From: Hetaerina americana
Taxonomy: Eukaryota; Arthropoda; Insecta; Odonata; Calopterygidae
Reading direction: 5' to 3'
Length of the DNA stretch: 64,000 nt
Assembly (NCBI GenBank): GCA_022747635.1
Contig: JAKTNV010000042.1
Coordinates: 1,624,501 to 1,688,500, forward strand
Each line of letters opens with the position of its first letter. Within the stretch, counting starts at the first letter, position 1. The notes below the pieces were generated by a model that searched no databases, was not told the DNA's origin, and saw nothing but the letters and a program-made list of their open reading frames with translations. This document shows positions 55,090 through 64,000 of this stretch, in pieces. The translations under genes and the position numbers were made by a program.

Positions 55090-55670
55090 GAGAACGACGG
55101 GTGCTTTGACGTTGAATGCATTACATAATTCCCGCCCGTTTTTCAATTAGCGGCGAAACGGATAGCCGGCCGGCTCTGGCGGGCCGAAATTCACTCCGGG
55201 CTCGAAGAGAGCGTCATCTTGTCCGGGGAATCCCTTTCGCGGAGCGGATACGGGAAGAGTAGGAGACGGCGGCGGAAGGGTTTTAGTCCGGAAAGAGAGA
55301 GGGATAATGGATATGGAGCGAAGGGGAAGAATCCCGCTGCCGTGTGGCCCTAATCCCAATCACATCATTCATCTCGTTCCACTCAACGAAAGGGATCTGT
55401 TTTTATGTGCGCCTCCCTATCGGTCTCCGTGTTACATGTTCTGGTGCATCGGCACTCGGAAGTTGCCTCATTGGCGCGGCCGGTCCGGGGAAAGGGAGGG
55501 GGGCGTTTTTTTTGTGAACACCAGGGGGTCGCTCCTCCTCGCGGCCTCCTCATTCCTTCCGTTTCCCTTAGCTCCTTTCTTCGGCTTTCCCCCTACCATC
55601 CTCTCCACCGATCCCGCTCCCCCTCGTTCTCTTCCTCCTCCCCGCGCCACGCCCCTCCTTTCTCCGTAAT
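55090..55670. other. GC-rich, CpG-dense block
   Basis: The left half (55120-55330) is rich in CpG, with GCCGGCCGG. The right half is C/T-rich. Frames overlap on both strands (55147-55359 minus, 55307-55669 plus). A CpG-island promoter is possible but unproven. Confidence 0.4.
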
Positions 55671-57194
55671 TTAATCAAAATTCGAAGTAAAGGAACTCTG
55701 ATTCGCTTTCCACTTTTTTTTACCGCTGAAAACATCGTTTACGAGTTCCGTCGGATTCTTTCATGACTTAAATTAATCTGCTTTTCGTTAGGACTTGTCT
55801 TTTTTCATTGAATCCTGAAACCTAACGATGTTTTAATTTTAGTTCTTTGCGACGGAGTTGAGTTATTTTTCAATAATGCGCAAGAGAACCCGCGACTTGG
55901 AAAATGTGTTCGATATCGTTTCAGCGTCTCGGCCGACCTCTCGCCCTCCCTATTTTTTTCATCCGTTCAAGCAATTTTCCTTTTTTGAAAGAGTAAGACT
56001 TCTTTGTTTCATAGTTCCCGTTTCGTTAGCTTATACATTAAGAGAAGGAAGAAATCGCAACTTGATTTGCGTGTGCAATTTCATCACAGGGCTTGAAGTA
56101 TCAATTTCCCTTGGGGTTCAGTTTCCCGTCGTATTGGTGGTCGGGATAATTCTGTGGTCAATGCTGCAGGATTATGTTTCAGTTTACGGTAAGGTACATT
56201 TCACTTTTTCTGTGTTATTGGGATGGTATTTCTGTGCCGTTTTATGGCATAGTTGTTTTCCCACAATTTTACCTTTTACATATTTTATTTATATTCATTT
56301 ATGTACCAATAAATGTCACAATATACCCGGGTGCCTCACTGTAGGCGAACCCATCTGACACGTTTTCGGGCATGTTAAAAGCATTGACTTATTTAGCAAT
56401 GAATTGGGTTTGTATTCCCATTCGATGCTAAATGAGTCGAGTGCGGATGTTGCTTGATGTTGAGGCCTCATGTGAGGATTCAACTTCGCGAAAATACTTG
56501 TGTTAATTGTACCATCCGGAAAATGATAGTACGGTAATAAAAAAGTCTCTTCTTATCTTTAGAGCCCTTAAAGTTTGTCGGAGAACACAAACTTAACGAT
56601 TTATCAGTGACAATCGATAGATCATTAAGATCGTGTTCACTGGCGGTGTCCAAAATATTCGCAAGCTTATAGTGACTTTAGGTATTTAATCGATGTTTAA
56701 AAAAACCCTTCACCGCCATTACCAAAAGAAAATCTTTCTTAATGACGCTGTGACATTTCTGATCGGGATGAATATATATGAGCGGTCATTTATATATATT
56801 TTTAATTCATTTCTCTATTCGAAACTCTTAACGATCAGTGACAGTCTTCAATTACTCTCACCGGTTTCAGAGTGTACTTATACTATCACAAGTTACCCGT
56901 CCGCACTCATTACTCCAAGTGCACAGATTATCACTTATCAAAAGTTCCCATTCATTCCACTCTACTGGAATTACTTTCCGACGATATCGATCCGTACTCA
57001 CTCTCCTAGCGCATCTAACAACTTGGCTGGCTTCGTCCCACTCCTCCGATAAGTACCATCTTCATCTCCTCTTTCCATGTTGCTGATATTTTGTCGATTT
57101 TTACTTTATTGTTTCGTCTCAATTCGCATTTTATATAAATCCGTAAACATAGTAATCAACCCGAAGATAGGCTTGGCAGGTGATGAACTCGAAC
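55671..57194. other. AT-rich sequence containing a hydrophobic open frame
   Basis: A 166-codon frame (55858-56358, plus) and two overlapping frames near 56693-57086 lie here. No repeat was recognised. Confidence 0.35.
55858..56358 (+). CDS. Hydrophobic open frame of unknown function
   Basis: 166 codons from a TTG. The first ATG is at codon 7 (MRKRTRDLENVF...). After a basic start come three or four hydrophobic stretches rich in V, L, F, I and C, which could be membrane segments. T-rich DNA readily yields such proteins by chance. I recognise no receptor or transporter motif and see no supporting splice sites, so this is listed only because it is unusually long for its AT-rich setting. Confidence 0.12.
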   Translation: MSYFSIMRKRTRDLENVFDIVSASRPTSRPPYFFHPFKQFSFFERVRLLCFIVPVSLAYTLREGRNRNLICVCNFITGLEVSISLGVQFPVVLVVGIILWSMLQDYVSVYGKVHFTFSVLLGWYFCAVLWHSCFPTILPFTYFIYIHLCTNKCHNIPGCLTVGEPI

Positions 57195-57372
57195 ATTAAG
57201 GTAGGGGAGGCCAGTTCCTTTCCCTTTGCCCTCTATGGTTTTCTAGGAAGATCTGGTACCCGAAAAATGATAGCTTGGGAGGAGCTGAGGGTGCCAAGAG
57301 TAACTTGACTGCGAACCCGGGCCCTCCGGTCAGTAGTCCAACGCTCAACCCCTGGGCTACTACGACCCACAT
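57195..57372 (-). mobile_element. tRNA-derived SINE, family 3
   Basis: Read on the minus strand, the head (57372 downward) has a good A box, TAGCCCAGGGG (about 57348-57359), and a B-box-like GGTTCGCAGTC (57307-57318), spaced as in a tRNA. ACCGGAGGGCCCG lies between. The body to about 57195 differs from that of families 1 and 2. No duplication or tail was identified, so the left boundary is approximate. Confidence 0.6.
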
Positions 57373-57589
57373 GTTTTCATACGAGTATATTACTGCACAA
57401 ATTGTCAATACTACTCAATGCGGAGAGTTTTCAAATAAGTTTGTGCTTTCATTTTTTCGGATTTCAACAGCTGTCACCGCCTAATCGTCCCCAGTTTCAA
57501 TTTGGGGTCTATCTGGCCGGTCTTCAGCATTAAACCCATTGATTTCATTTGATATCCCAGTTACACAGTCATTCCACTCAGCCCCCCCC

Positions 57590-57890
57590 CCCCAAATACC
57601 CATTGCCTATGTCGTCTTCTCTTTTAAGGCGATGCCGTTCTCAGTACTATTTTGGTAAGCGACCCTCTCCTTTTCCATATGATATTGCCGAATCACTCCC
57701 AACTGCCTCCTGCGAACGTCTTCCAAAATGTCAACATCAATTTCCGTTCTTTCCCTAATTTCCATATTTCTCGATCTTCCTCTCTAGTTTCCAGTAAACC
57801 TCGCCGCAAAAAAAATCCATTTCCGTAGCCATCTTGCGATTTCTAACTCTTTTGTTTATGACTCAAGTCACGTCACTGTATAATGGCACA
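57590..57890 (-). pseudogene. Decayed LINE protein, C-terminal remnant
   Basis: On the minus strand, across frameshifts, I read a RNRKMATEMDFF-like block, then KIEKYGN. LEDVRRRQLGVIRQYHMEKERVAYQ follows. The arrangement matches the E-M-D-F-L-R and I-x-x-R-x-L-x-W-x-G-H-V blocks near the end of a common class of insect LINE proteins, different from the RTE-like copies above. The identification rests on pattern only. Confidence 0.35.
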
Positions 57891-58199
57891 CTTTTGCCGT
57901 AGCGACCCACATAGCCCACAGCTTCGTTTTAATGGTCGCCGTTCCATTCCGTGAAATTGGACTGTGAACTCTGATCAAGTCCCAGCCTTTATTTGGTCTT
58001 TATCTTGCTTCATATTTACACTATCAAAACTTGGAAACCATATCTTAATTCCTCGTCTGCGTAATTAAGGAAATAAATTAAAAGGTGCACTCGCTGGAAC
58101 TGCAGTTGAGGATGCTGTATTTCGCTCCCCCAAGTTCCTTTCACGGGCGTAGAAGAGCAAGTACGGGTATATAATAAATTTCGTGCCCTCCGGGAAATC
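57891..58199. other. Unannotated sequence
   Basis: No feature was recognised. Confidence 0.4.
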
Positions 58200-58680
58200 C
58201 GCGAGTGGCACTTGGCCGTAGTGGTGGATGGTCGGCGGAGATCACGCCCCCCCCCCTTGGCGTCAGGGTTCCGCATCGCGCGCGCGCGCCGAATGTCCTG
58301 CGGCAAATGCCCCGGGCGTGTGTGGAAAGTCCTCCTCCTCCCCCCCCCTTACCTCTCTCTCTCGCCACTAACACCAGGAGGGGGATCGACGAGCCCACTC
58401 CCCTTCGCCTCCGTGAAAGCTTCATCCGCGCTTTCTTGGGAGCCAAGTCCGCGATGCGTATGCACGCACATGCTTCTCTCTCTCTCTCTCTCCATCCCCA
58501 TCAGCATTCACCACCTCCCCTCGCCCGACCTGTTGTTGCGATCGACGAAGTCCCTTGGATCCGCTTGGAAGTTCTGCAGAGCCCTCTTCTCCTGCCCTCA
58601 GCCTTCTTCCCCTCGCCCCACCACTCATCCTCCCACGCTTTTAACTTTCTTTGTGAACTTTTCACCGGCACCTAATGCAT
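58200..58680. other. GC-rich block with CpG and CT repeats
   Basis: Includes CGCGCGCGCG (58277-58288), C-runs and a CTCTCTCTCT tract near 58474-58491. Frames of 101-198 codons overlap on both strands without domain support. It could be a CpG island. Confidence 0.45.
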
Positions 58681-61170
58681 TCTACCCCACCTTTCTAGTA
58701 GAAATCGACATTTTCTTAGTCGAAGAATATCGACCAATGGATTTCATTAAATTTGCGTTGTTCCATAGCATAATGTGTCTACAAGATATCGTGTATATTT
58801 TAGCATAATAAATGAATTATTAGCATAACATTGATTTCATTGCCACTGTTATTATCCAATGGCCATTTTATTTTATTTCATCGTCGTGCAACCTTTTTTT
58901 TAACGTCTTCATTAATCCCATAAATACTTTGATTTAATTCCCCACCTAGTTCTGCTATCCGCCAACTTCCTCAATCTTTCTTTGTAGTTCTCTCCGTTGA
59001 TCTTTCTTTGTTCATCTATCGTCAGCCAGCCATTTTGTTTAAAAGTGCGACACCTTTTTATACTCTTTGTTAGTATTCTTTCTTCTCTGTTGCTTCAGTA
59101 GAATGTTGTTGCGTCAGTGCTCCCATGTGTGTATGCGTCTGAATCTTCTAATGGTGTTATTTGCTAGGCCAGACATGATTCAATTTCTTTTGTATTTTCC
59201 ACTCGCCATCTGCTAAAATTCTTTCCCATTACTTTTTATTTTGCGGTACTATATCGAATTACGCAGCGATTAACGTGTTTGCTATGTTATTTTGGCTGTG
59301 TCGATGCCATGCGATCCACCCTCACTCCTCCAAAGCAGACCCGCCGTCCTCCTCCTCCATTGAGTTATTGTAATGCAATGTATTTTCCAAGTCACAACAC
59401 CTTCATCGGATTCCGCGGCAGTTGGTTAGCCTATCTATCTTGCTAAACGATTTTCCGTTACGACCTCCAAATGCCGCCGCTTAATGTTCACGACTGTTTA
59501 ATCATCAAGTACTCACTCTTAATTTCACAGCTAACCACTGTATCTACGTAGAAAGCAAACCAGCGACCACCACTTGATGGACTCACTCGGAAGCTTTATG
59601 CTTATCCCCGTAAGCTCGGCTTCCAAATGCGTCAGTAATATTAAACTCTCAAAGAACATAAATCTATTTAATATGCATGGTAGACCTTACTGTAATTGTA
59701 TTTACTTAAATGATACAGTCGATAATAGACCCGTTGGAAAATCACTGTTAATGTTCCTCCATTTTCCTTGCAATAGGCATGAATTACGAAGTAATTACCC
59801 CTCGTCAATCAGTGGTTAATCGCTTTTTGCAAATAAGAAAAAGTTTAGGCAACTCTCTCTGTCGTACTTTTTTGAATTTATAATAATTCAGTGGTGAGCC
59901 AATATCATTATTGAGTATTCGCGAATTTTAGGAAATCTCTCAAATCTGACCTCAGCGTAGAGTATTCATGACTCATATTATGTACCTGTGGTTATCATCG
60001 AGGAAACCCTAACCGTAATCACACATTCCTCTAGAGAGGAGGCGGAGACGTGATTGAGGCACTTCTCGCTAAAAACCTATGTGAGGCGGCTGGTAATAAA
60101 ATGCGCGTTGAACGAAGGCAGCCGTAAAAGGAATGCAAAAGTTATGTTGCCCCCACCGGCGGCGGAGGACGTTCCGAGGAAATGGCTCGGAGCCGAGTAG
60201 AACTGAATAAATTTATTCTTTTAAATGAGCCTCATCTCCCTTTTTTCTTTACTCATCCCTCGCACTCACTCCATCTCAAGTCTACAATTTACCGAGTGTT
60301 CTCAATTGCCATCGCCCTAACTTAATTCGATTTTTTTTCAATCCGTTGCTGATCTGAATTCTAGGTCAACGTTTCTCGAAAACCAATTTTAATCCTCTCA
60401 TTCTATCAGTCGGAATGCGGGGAACGTCGACTCGCTGTACGTAGTCTCTCACTTGACTTTGTGTGTGCGTACGTACTTTCGCCACTGCCCCTGTGACTCC
60501 CCCTCGCCCCTATCGACGCTGCTCTAGTATTATCTTCCAGATCTAACTCCCGACTTCCCGGCACCCACCTCCCTTCCACCATTCTCTCTTCCCCGCTCTC
60601 TTCGTCGTTCCCCCTTCTTCCCTCTTCTCTAAGGCTGTCGTCCCCAAACTCCTAAATCGCATTCTCTAAGAGTGCACAAGGAATTAAAATCAGCACGGTA
60701 AGCTCATATCCCAAACGGAAATTAGCCACATGATATCGTTATGAATTCTTCTGTAAGTGGCGTGCAAATATTATAGTGTTGCCATCAATTCCTTAACTTT
60801 TTACGAACGATATTTCATTTAAAAAAATCAGATAAGACCAATCTATTCCGATGCTTATTCTTTAAAAATAATTAATGCCAGTAACCCGAACCTATTCAAC
60901 ATCAAATACTAAACGATCAATTTCGCGAAGTGTGTTTCTGGATAATCGTTAAAGTTCTCCAGTTTTTAAAATATGTGGTTCTATTAAATACCGTCTTGGG
61001 AGACCGTTAGAGTTAATTTTTTCAAACCTAGTTGTTTAGGGGAATTCGGTGTAAACCCGTGCAAGTAGCCAAGAAATTTTCTTATTTCGAGATATGCAGT
61101 GTTGCTGATTCCTCCGTTACTTTTTCTTTCAAATATGCGATAAAGGACGATTCGTATGGAATTCGTATTG
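58681..61170. other. Mostly unannotated sequence
   Basis: A minus-strand patch near 58960-59090 (NYKERLRKLADSR) faintly resembles a LINE C-terminus. 60480-60660 is C/T-rich. No supported gene. Confidence 0.35.
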
Positions 61171-61345
61171 GTGCGCCGCCGTAGTCAAGTCGATAACGCC
61201 CAAATATCTGTAATTCCATTGATCACACGTTCTAATCCCGCCGCGTACCTGGGCGTCGTGTTTGACGTGGGATCAGTTTGGTCGGCCGCTTCAATATCAC
61301 CTTAGTCGCCGGAACACCTGAAACCGAAATCCACTAACCCTTAAA
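61171..61345 (+). mobile_element. Diverged tRNA-derived SINE, family 4
   Basis: The plus strand shows an A-box-like TAGTCAAGTCG (about 61182) and a B-box-like GTTCTAATCCC (61229-61239) at tRNA spacing. A GC-richer body and a T/A-rich stretch near 61365-61380 follow. One B-box position differs from consensus. It could be a very old copy of one of the other families in the opposite orientation. Confidence 0.45.
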
Positions 61346-61379
61346 CAGCAGTATTCTGAGGAGGGACTTTTTTATTTTA

Positions 61380-62570
61380 TTCATCGCGATTGTATTTTTT
61401 TCCATTTCGACTGAGCGTCGGTCGGGGGCGAGGTGAGTGAGACGACGGAGGATACGCGCAGAGCGGCAGTCGAAGGGGCAAATGGCGCTGCGGAAGCAGG
61501 TGGAGGCGAAATGTTTGCGCGAGCCATCGCCCGCAAGAGAGAGAGAGCGCCCTCTCCCCCCCCCCTCTTTCCCCTTTTCTTGTCCCCCCCCCCCCTGCTG
61601 ACCTGATCCCGAGCCGGGTGGTAAGGACGTCGAGGGGGCGAATATGCGGCGATATGCCGGGGGCAGATAGGTCGGAGGAGTAGGATATATCGGGGCGGGG
61701 GATAGGACTTAGGGGGGAAGGGTCGGGGCGGTTATGGGGCAGGTCTCGGTCAGGGAGGGGCGGGTGAAAGGAGGCGTGAGTGGCGATAGGACCGGGTTTT
61801 TTGTGGTTGTTCGGGGAGTTCGGAAGGGGGGGAGAGGGCGCGGGGATAAAAAGGAGTGAAGGGCGGTCCGTGGAGGCGATGGAACGAGGAGATATGATCA
61901 GAGGGGTGCGTGTGTGTGTGGAGGAGGGAAGGAGAAGTGGAGACAATGGAGGGGAGGGATGGGATGAGAGAAAGGAAATGGTCGCGAGGTAATAGAGAAT
62001 AAGGGAATAGAGTTCTGTGTTTCCCGAATGGCGTGGGGACCCGGAGGATGATAAATAAAATTGAGAATTGAGAGGGCAGGAAAAAGATATCCAGGGGAGG
62101 AAGATGGGGGGGGGGGGGGCGGTGAGTAGAGCGTGGATTCAGTTGCAGTCGTGTTTCCCTGCGGCGTATTTACGGTTTTTATTTTGTCCCGTCCCGTCCT
62201 TGCCCCCTGCTGTTCCATGCGAAAACATCTAACGCGCGAAATTTTTCTTTGGGGAATTATTACTTTCTTTTTCTCTCCTGATAAATGTCCTCGGGCGGTT
62301 GTAAAGTTTTCAAAGTTGGCCTGTTTTTCGAGCGCGCGCGTATGGATGTGTGTGTGCGCGCGTGGGGCCATACACGTTGGGGGAGGTGTGTGTCCGGGAT
62401 GTGTGGTGGGCGGGGAAGGGACCTCTGCCCACCACACATTCCCCCGTCGTCGTCCCTTACTTCTCCGAATTGGAAAGAGCTTCCCGGAACGGATCGCGTC
62501 GTTTGAAACTATATTTTTTTCCTCCGTAGTCGAAATGCAATTTTTCCTCACCTTCCTCGGATGGCGCTTG
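61380..62570. other. GC-rich, CpG-dense block
   Basis: The longest GC-rich block in the window. It has C-runs (61555-61596), a G-rich centre, a 14-base G-run near 62106-62119, and CGCGCGCG near 62330-62360. Frames up to 250 codons are open on the minus strand (61898-62650) and 178 on the plus (62133-62669). They overlap and are biased to P, R, G, H and T. A CpG-island promoter is possible, but no coding exon is recognisable. Confidence 0.45.
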
Positions 62571-63660
62571 AAAAAAAAATTGGTAAATTCCGTTTCTGTT
62601 TCCCTCTCCTTATTCCCGGAATATTTTCGAAATGCCTCTTTGTTATTCAAATGTCATCAGTTGCATTGAAGCTATGAATATAACGGTTTACCTCATTCGT
62701 TACTTTTTGCTAAATGTTATCCTCAAAATACCATGCGAGTACAGCCCATGTCTAAATCGGGAATATATTGAGATTTCGTTTTCATTTGAGCCACCCCATC
62801 AACTAATCAACAAGGAAGGGAAGGGAAATCTACTGCATTAGATATCATATTGATATTCCTAGAGGAAAATAACTTGGGGAACGATTCCGCGTCCCAATCC
62901 GTGAAAACTGCATTCGCTTGTGCAGTAATATCCTCAAAACGGAGAGAGGGTGTTGGGTACGATTTGAAAACCCTCGTGCATCTTATTTATTGTTATTCTT
63001 ACTACTAACAGCTACTCTCGTATTCGTAGTGAAGCATGTCTCACTTAGATATTGTAGTGTATGTGCCTTTAGTTATCATGATTTACATAATTTAAATTAT
63101 TTTACTGATATATTGTAACTACGTTTTGAAAAAAATATTTTTAATGTTGCAAGCCCTGTGTTGAATCATCCATGCCGCACACCTTCACGGTAGCTTGCAA
63201 GGTACCTAGTAAAAGTAGTTGTGCTGGATCTCTGATCAGTGCACCCCTGATTAGTCAGTTCGCTTGCCGTTTTGTGAATAAGATCCCCGAGAGAAGAAAT
63301 CTTTAATATTCACCCAAGTATGTATTTTGTTTTCCTATGAGGAATATGGAAGAATTATCGCTATTCCATATTTCTTTGCATATAATTAGGAAGAATGTGA
63401 AAATGAACTTCTTCAGTATTATAATGGGATTTGCCGCAGTAATTGTTTTTAGTGAGTTAGTGAAAACGAGTTAATTTGTATCATTAGGTTTAAATGGTTA
63501 GACTGTTGTGAGGTCTGTTAGCATTTTCGGGTATTGAGGAAGAATTATAGCCGGTATCGGCGTCAGCGCCAACTATGAACGAAAGGCGGGGTAAGTTTCT
63601 TAATTTTAGCTCGGGATCTGAACAAAAGCCTTTGGTATGGGTTATGCGGTTTTCGAAAAA
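62571..63660. other. AT-rich sequence with no recognised feature
   Basis: No gene or repeat recognised before the terminal LINE fragment. Confidence 0.45.
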
Positions 63661-63669
63661 GAGCAAGGT

Positions 63670-64000
63670 TAAGGTAAATATTACAACAACAGCAGGTTGA
63701 ACAGTTGACGTATCTAGAATGTGTTTTGGAACAAGATAGTCTAAGTGGTAGTTTAATGAGAAGACATTATTAAGCAAAAAAAAATGTTCACAAGAAGGAG
63801 GAAACTGATGACAGGGACTTGAAAAAGGATGTTACGGAGAGGCCAATGAAATCTTTGGCTTGGGTTGTGGTCTTGTATGGCTCGGAATACTTTTCATTGA
63901 AACAAAATGATAGACGTAGATTGGAGTCTTTTTAAATGTGATCTTAGAGAAGAATGGAAAAGGTGAAATGGGCAGAAAGGAAAACCAACGAAGGGGGGCT
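63670..64000 (+). mobile_element. RTE-like LINE fragment (copy 5), running off the window
   Basis: VEQLTYLECVLEQD, then KSLAWVVVLYGSEYFSLKQNDRRRLESF and RRMEKVKWAERKTNE line up block by block with the 24.1-kb copy. Frameshifts and stops lie between them. The DNA is also alike, for example the AATGGAAAAGGTGAAATGG segment near 63953. The rest of the C-terminal domain and the 3' end should lie beyond 64000. Confidence 0.75.

Noticed and set aside
58960..59090. LINE C-terminus on the minus strand (NYKERLRKLADSR)
   Set aside because: Only one short block matches, so I could not separate it from chance.
61898..62650. 250-codon minus frame
   Set aside because: CpG- and G-rich composition explains the openness. 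The product has P-runs and no domain, and a 178-codon plus frame overlaps it.
1..64000. CRISPR array, prophage, operon or bacterial defence system
   Set aside because: There are no regularly spaced repeats and no compact gene blocks. The whole window has the character of animal nuclear repeat DNA.

Overview
This window looks like 64 kb of nuclear DNA from a repeat-rich arthropod genome, most likely an insect. It carries mariner deletion derivatives, tRNA-derived SINEs in the usual minus-strand-readable form, and several classes of non-LTR retrotransposon debris. It also has (TA)n microsatellites, and no operons, Shine-Dalgarno sites or compact bacterial gene layout. I cannot name the species. 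I see no convincing host protein-coding gene. The best host candidates are one short exon-like block near 368-585, a 256-codon open frame on the minus strand (17672-18442) and a 166-codon hydrophobic frame at 55858-56358, all weak. The window therefore reads as intergenic or long-intron sequence.

Layout. 0-5 kb: pyrimidine-rich and CpG-rich blocks, then plain AT-rich DNA. 5.5-7.4 kb: the 3' end of a LINE with a (TGTAGA)n tail, a 753-bp mariner deletion derivative, and an old tRNA-derived SINE whose tail the mariner appears to have entered. 9.1 and 12.3 kb: two near-perfect palindromes whose arms carry hammerhead-ribozyme-like cores. 12.8 kb: a tRNA-Gly-like SINE. 15.5-16 kb: AT microsatellite with nested inverted repeats. 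19.07-21.45 kb: the largest coding remnant, a 5'-truncated CR1/L2-group LINE with an open reverse transcriptase and a (TATC)n tail, on the minus strand. 24.1 kb: the C-terminal part of an RTE-like LINE. 25.7 kb: a third hairpin element. 28.7 kb: a complete SINE with an 11-bp target-site duplication. 29.8 kb: a second mariner copy, identical by eye to the first. 33-51 kb: more RTE-like C-terminal fragments and (TGTAGA)n LINE tails among GC-rich purine/pyrimidine-skewed blocks. 55-62.6 kb: CpG-rich blocks, two more SINEs and another LINE remnant. At the right edge a further RTE-like fragment runs out of the window.

How the parts relate. The mariner copies are non-autonomous: intact terminal repeats and DNA-binding domain, but the catalytic domain is deleted, so they would need transposase in trans. 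The SINEs lack any protein and would need a LINE partner. Nearly all LINE copies are 3' fragments, as expected from incomplete target-primed reverse transcription. The most unusual signal is the palindromic family at 9.1, 12.3 and 25.7 kb with hammerhead-like sequence, reminiscent of elements linked to Penelope-like retroelements. That link is an inference from motif shape only. Coordinates of decayed elements are approximate.
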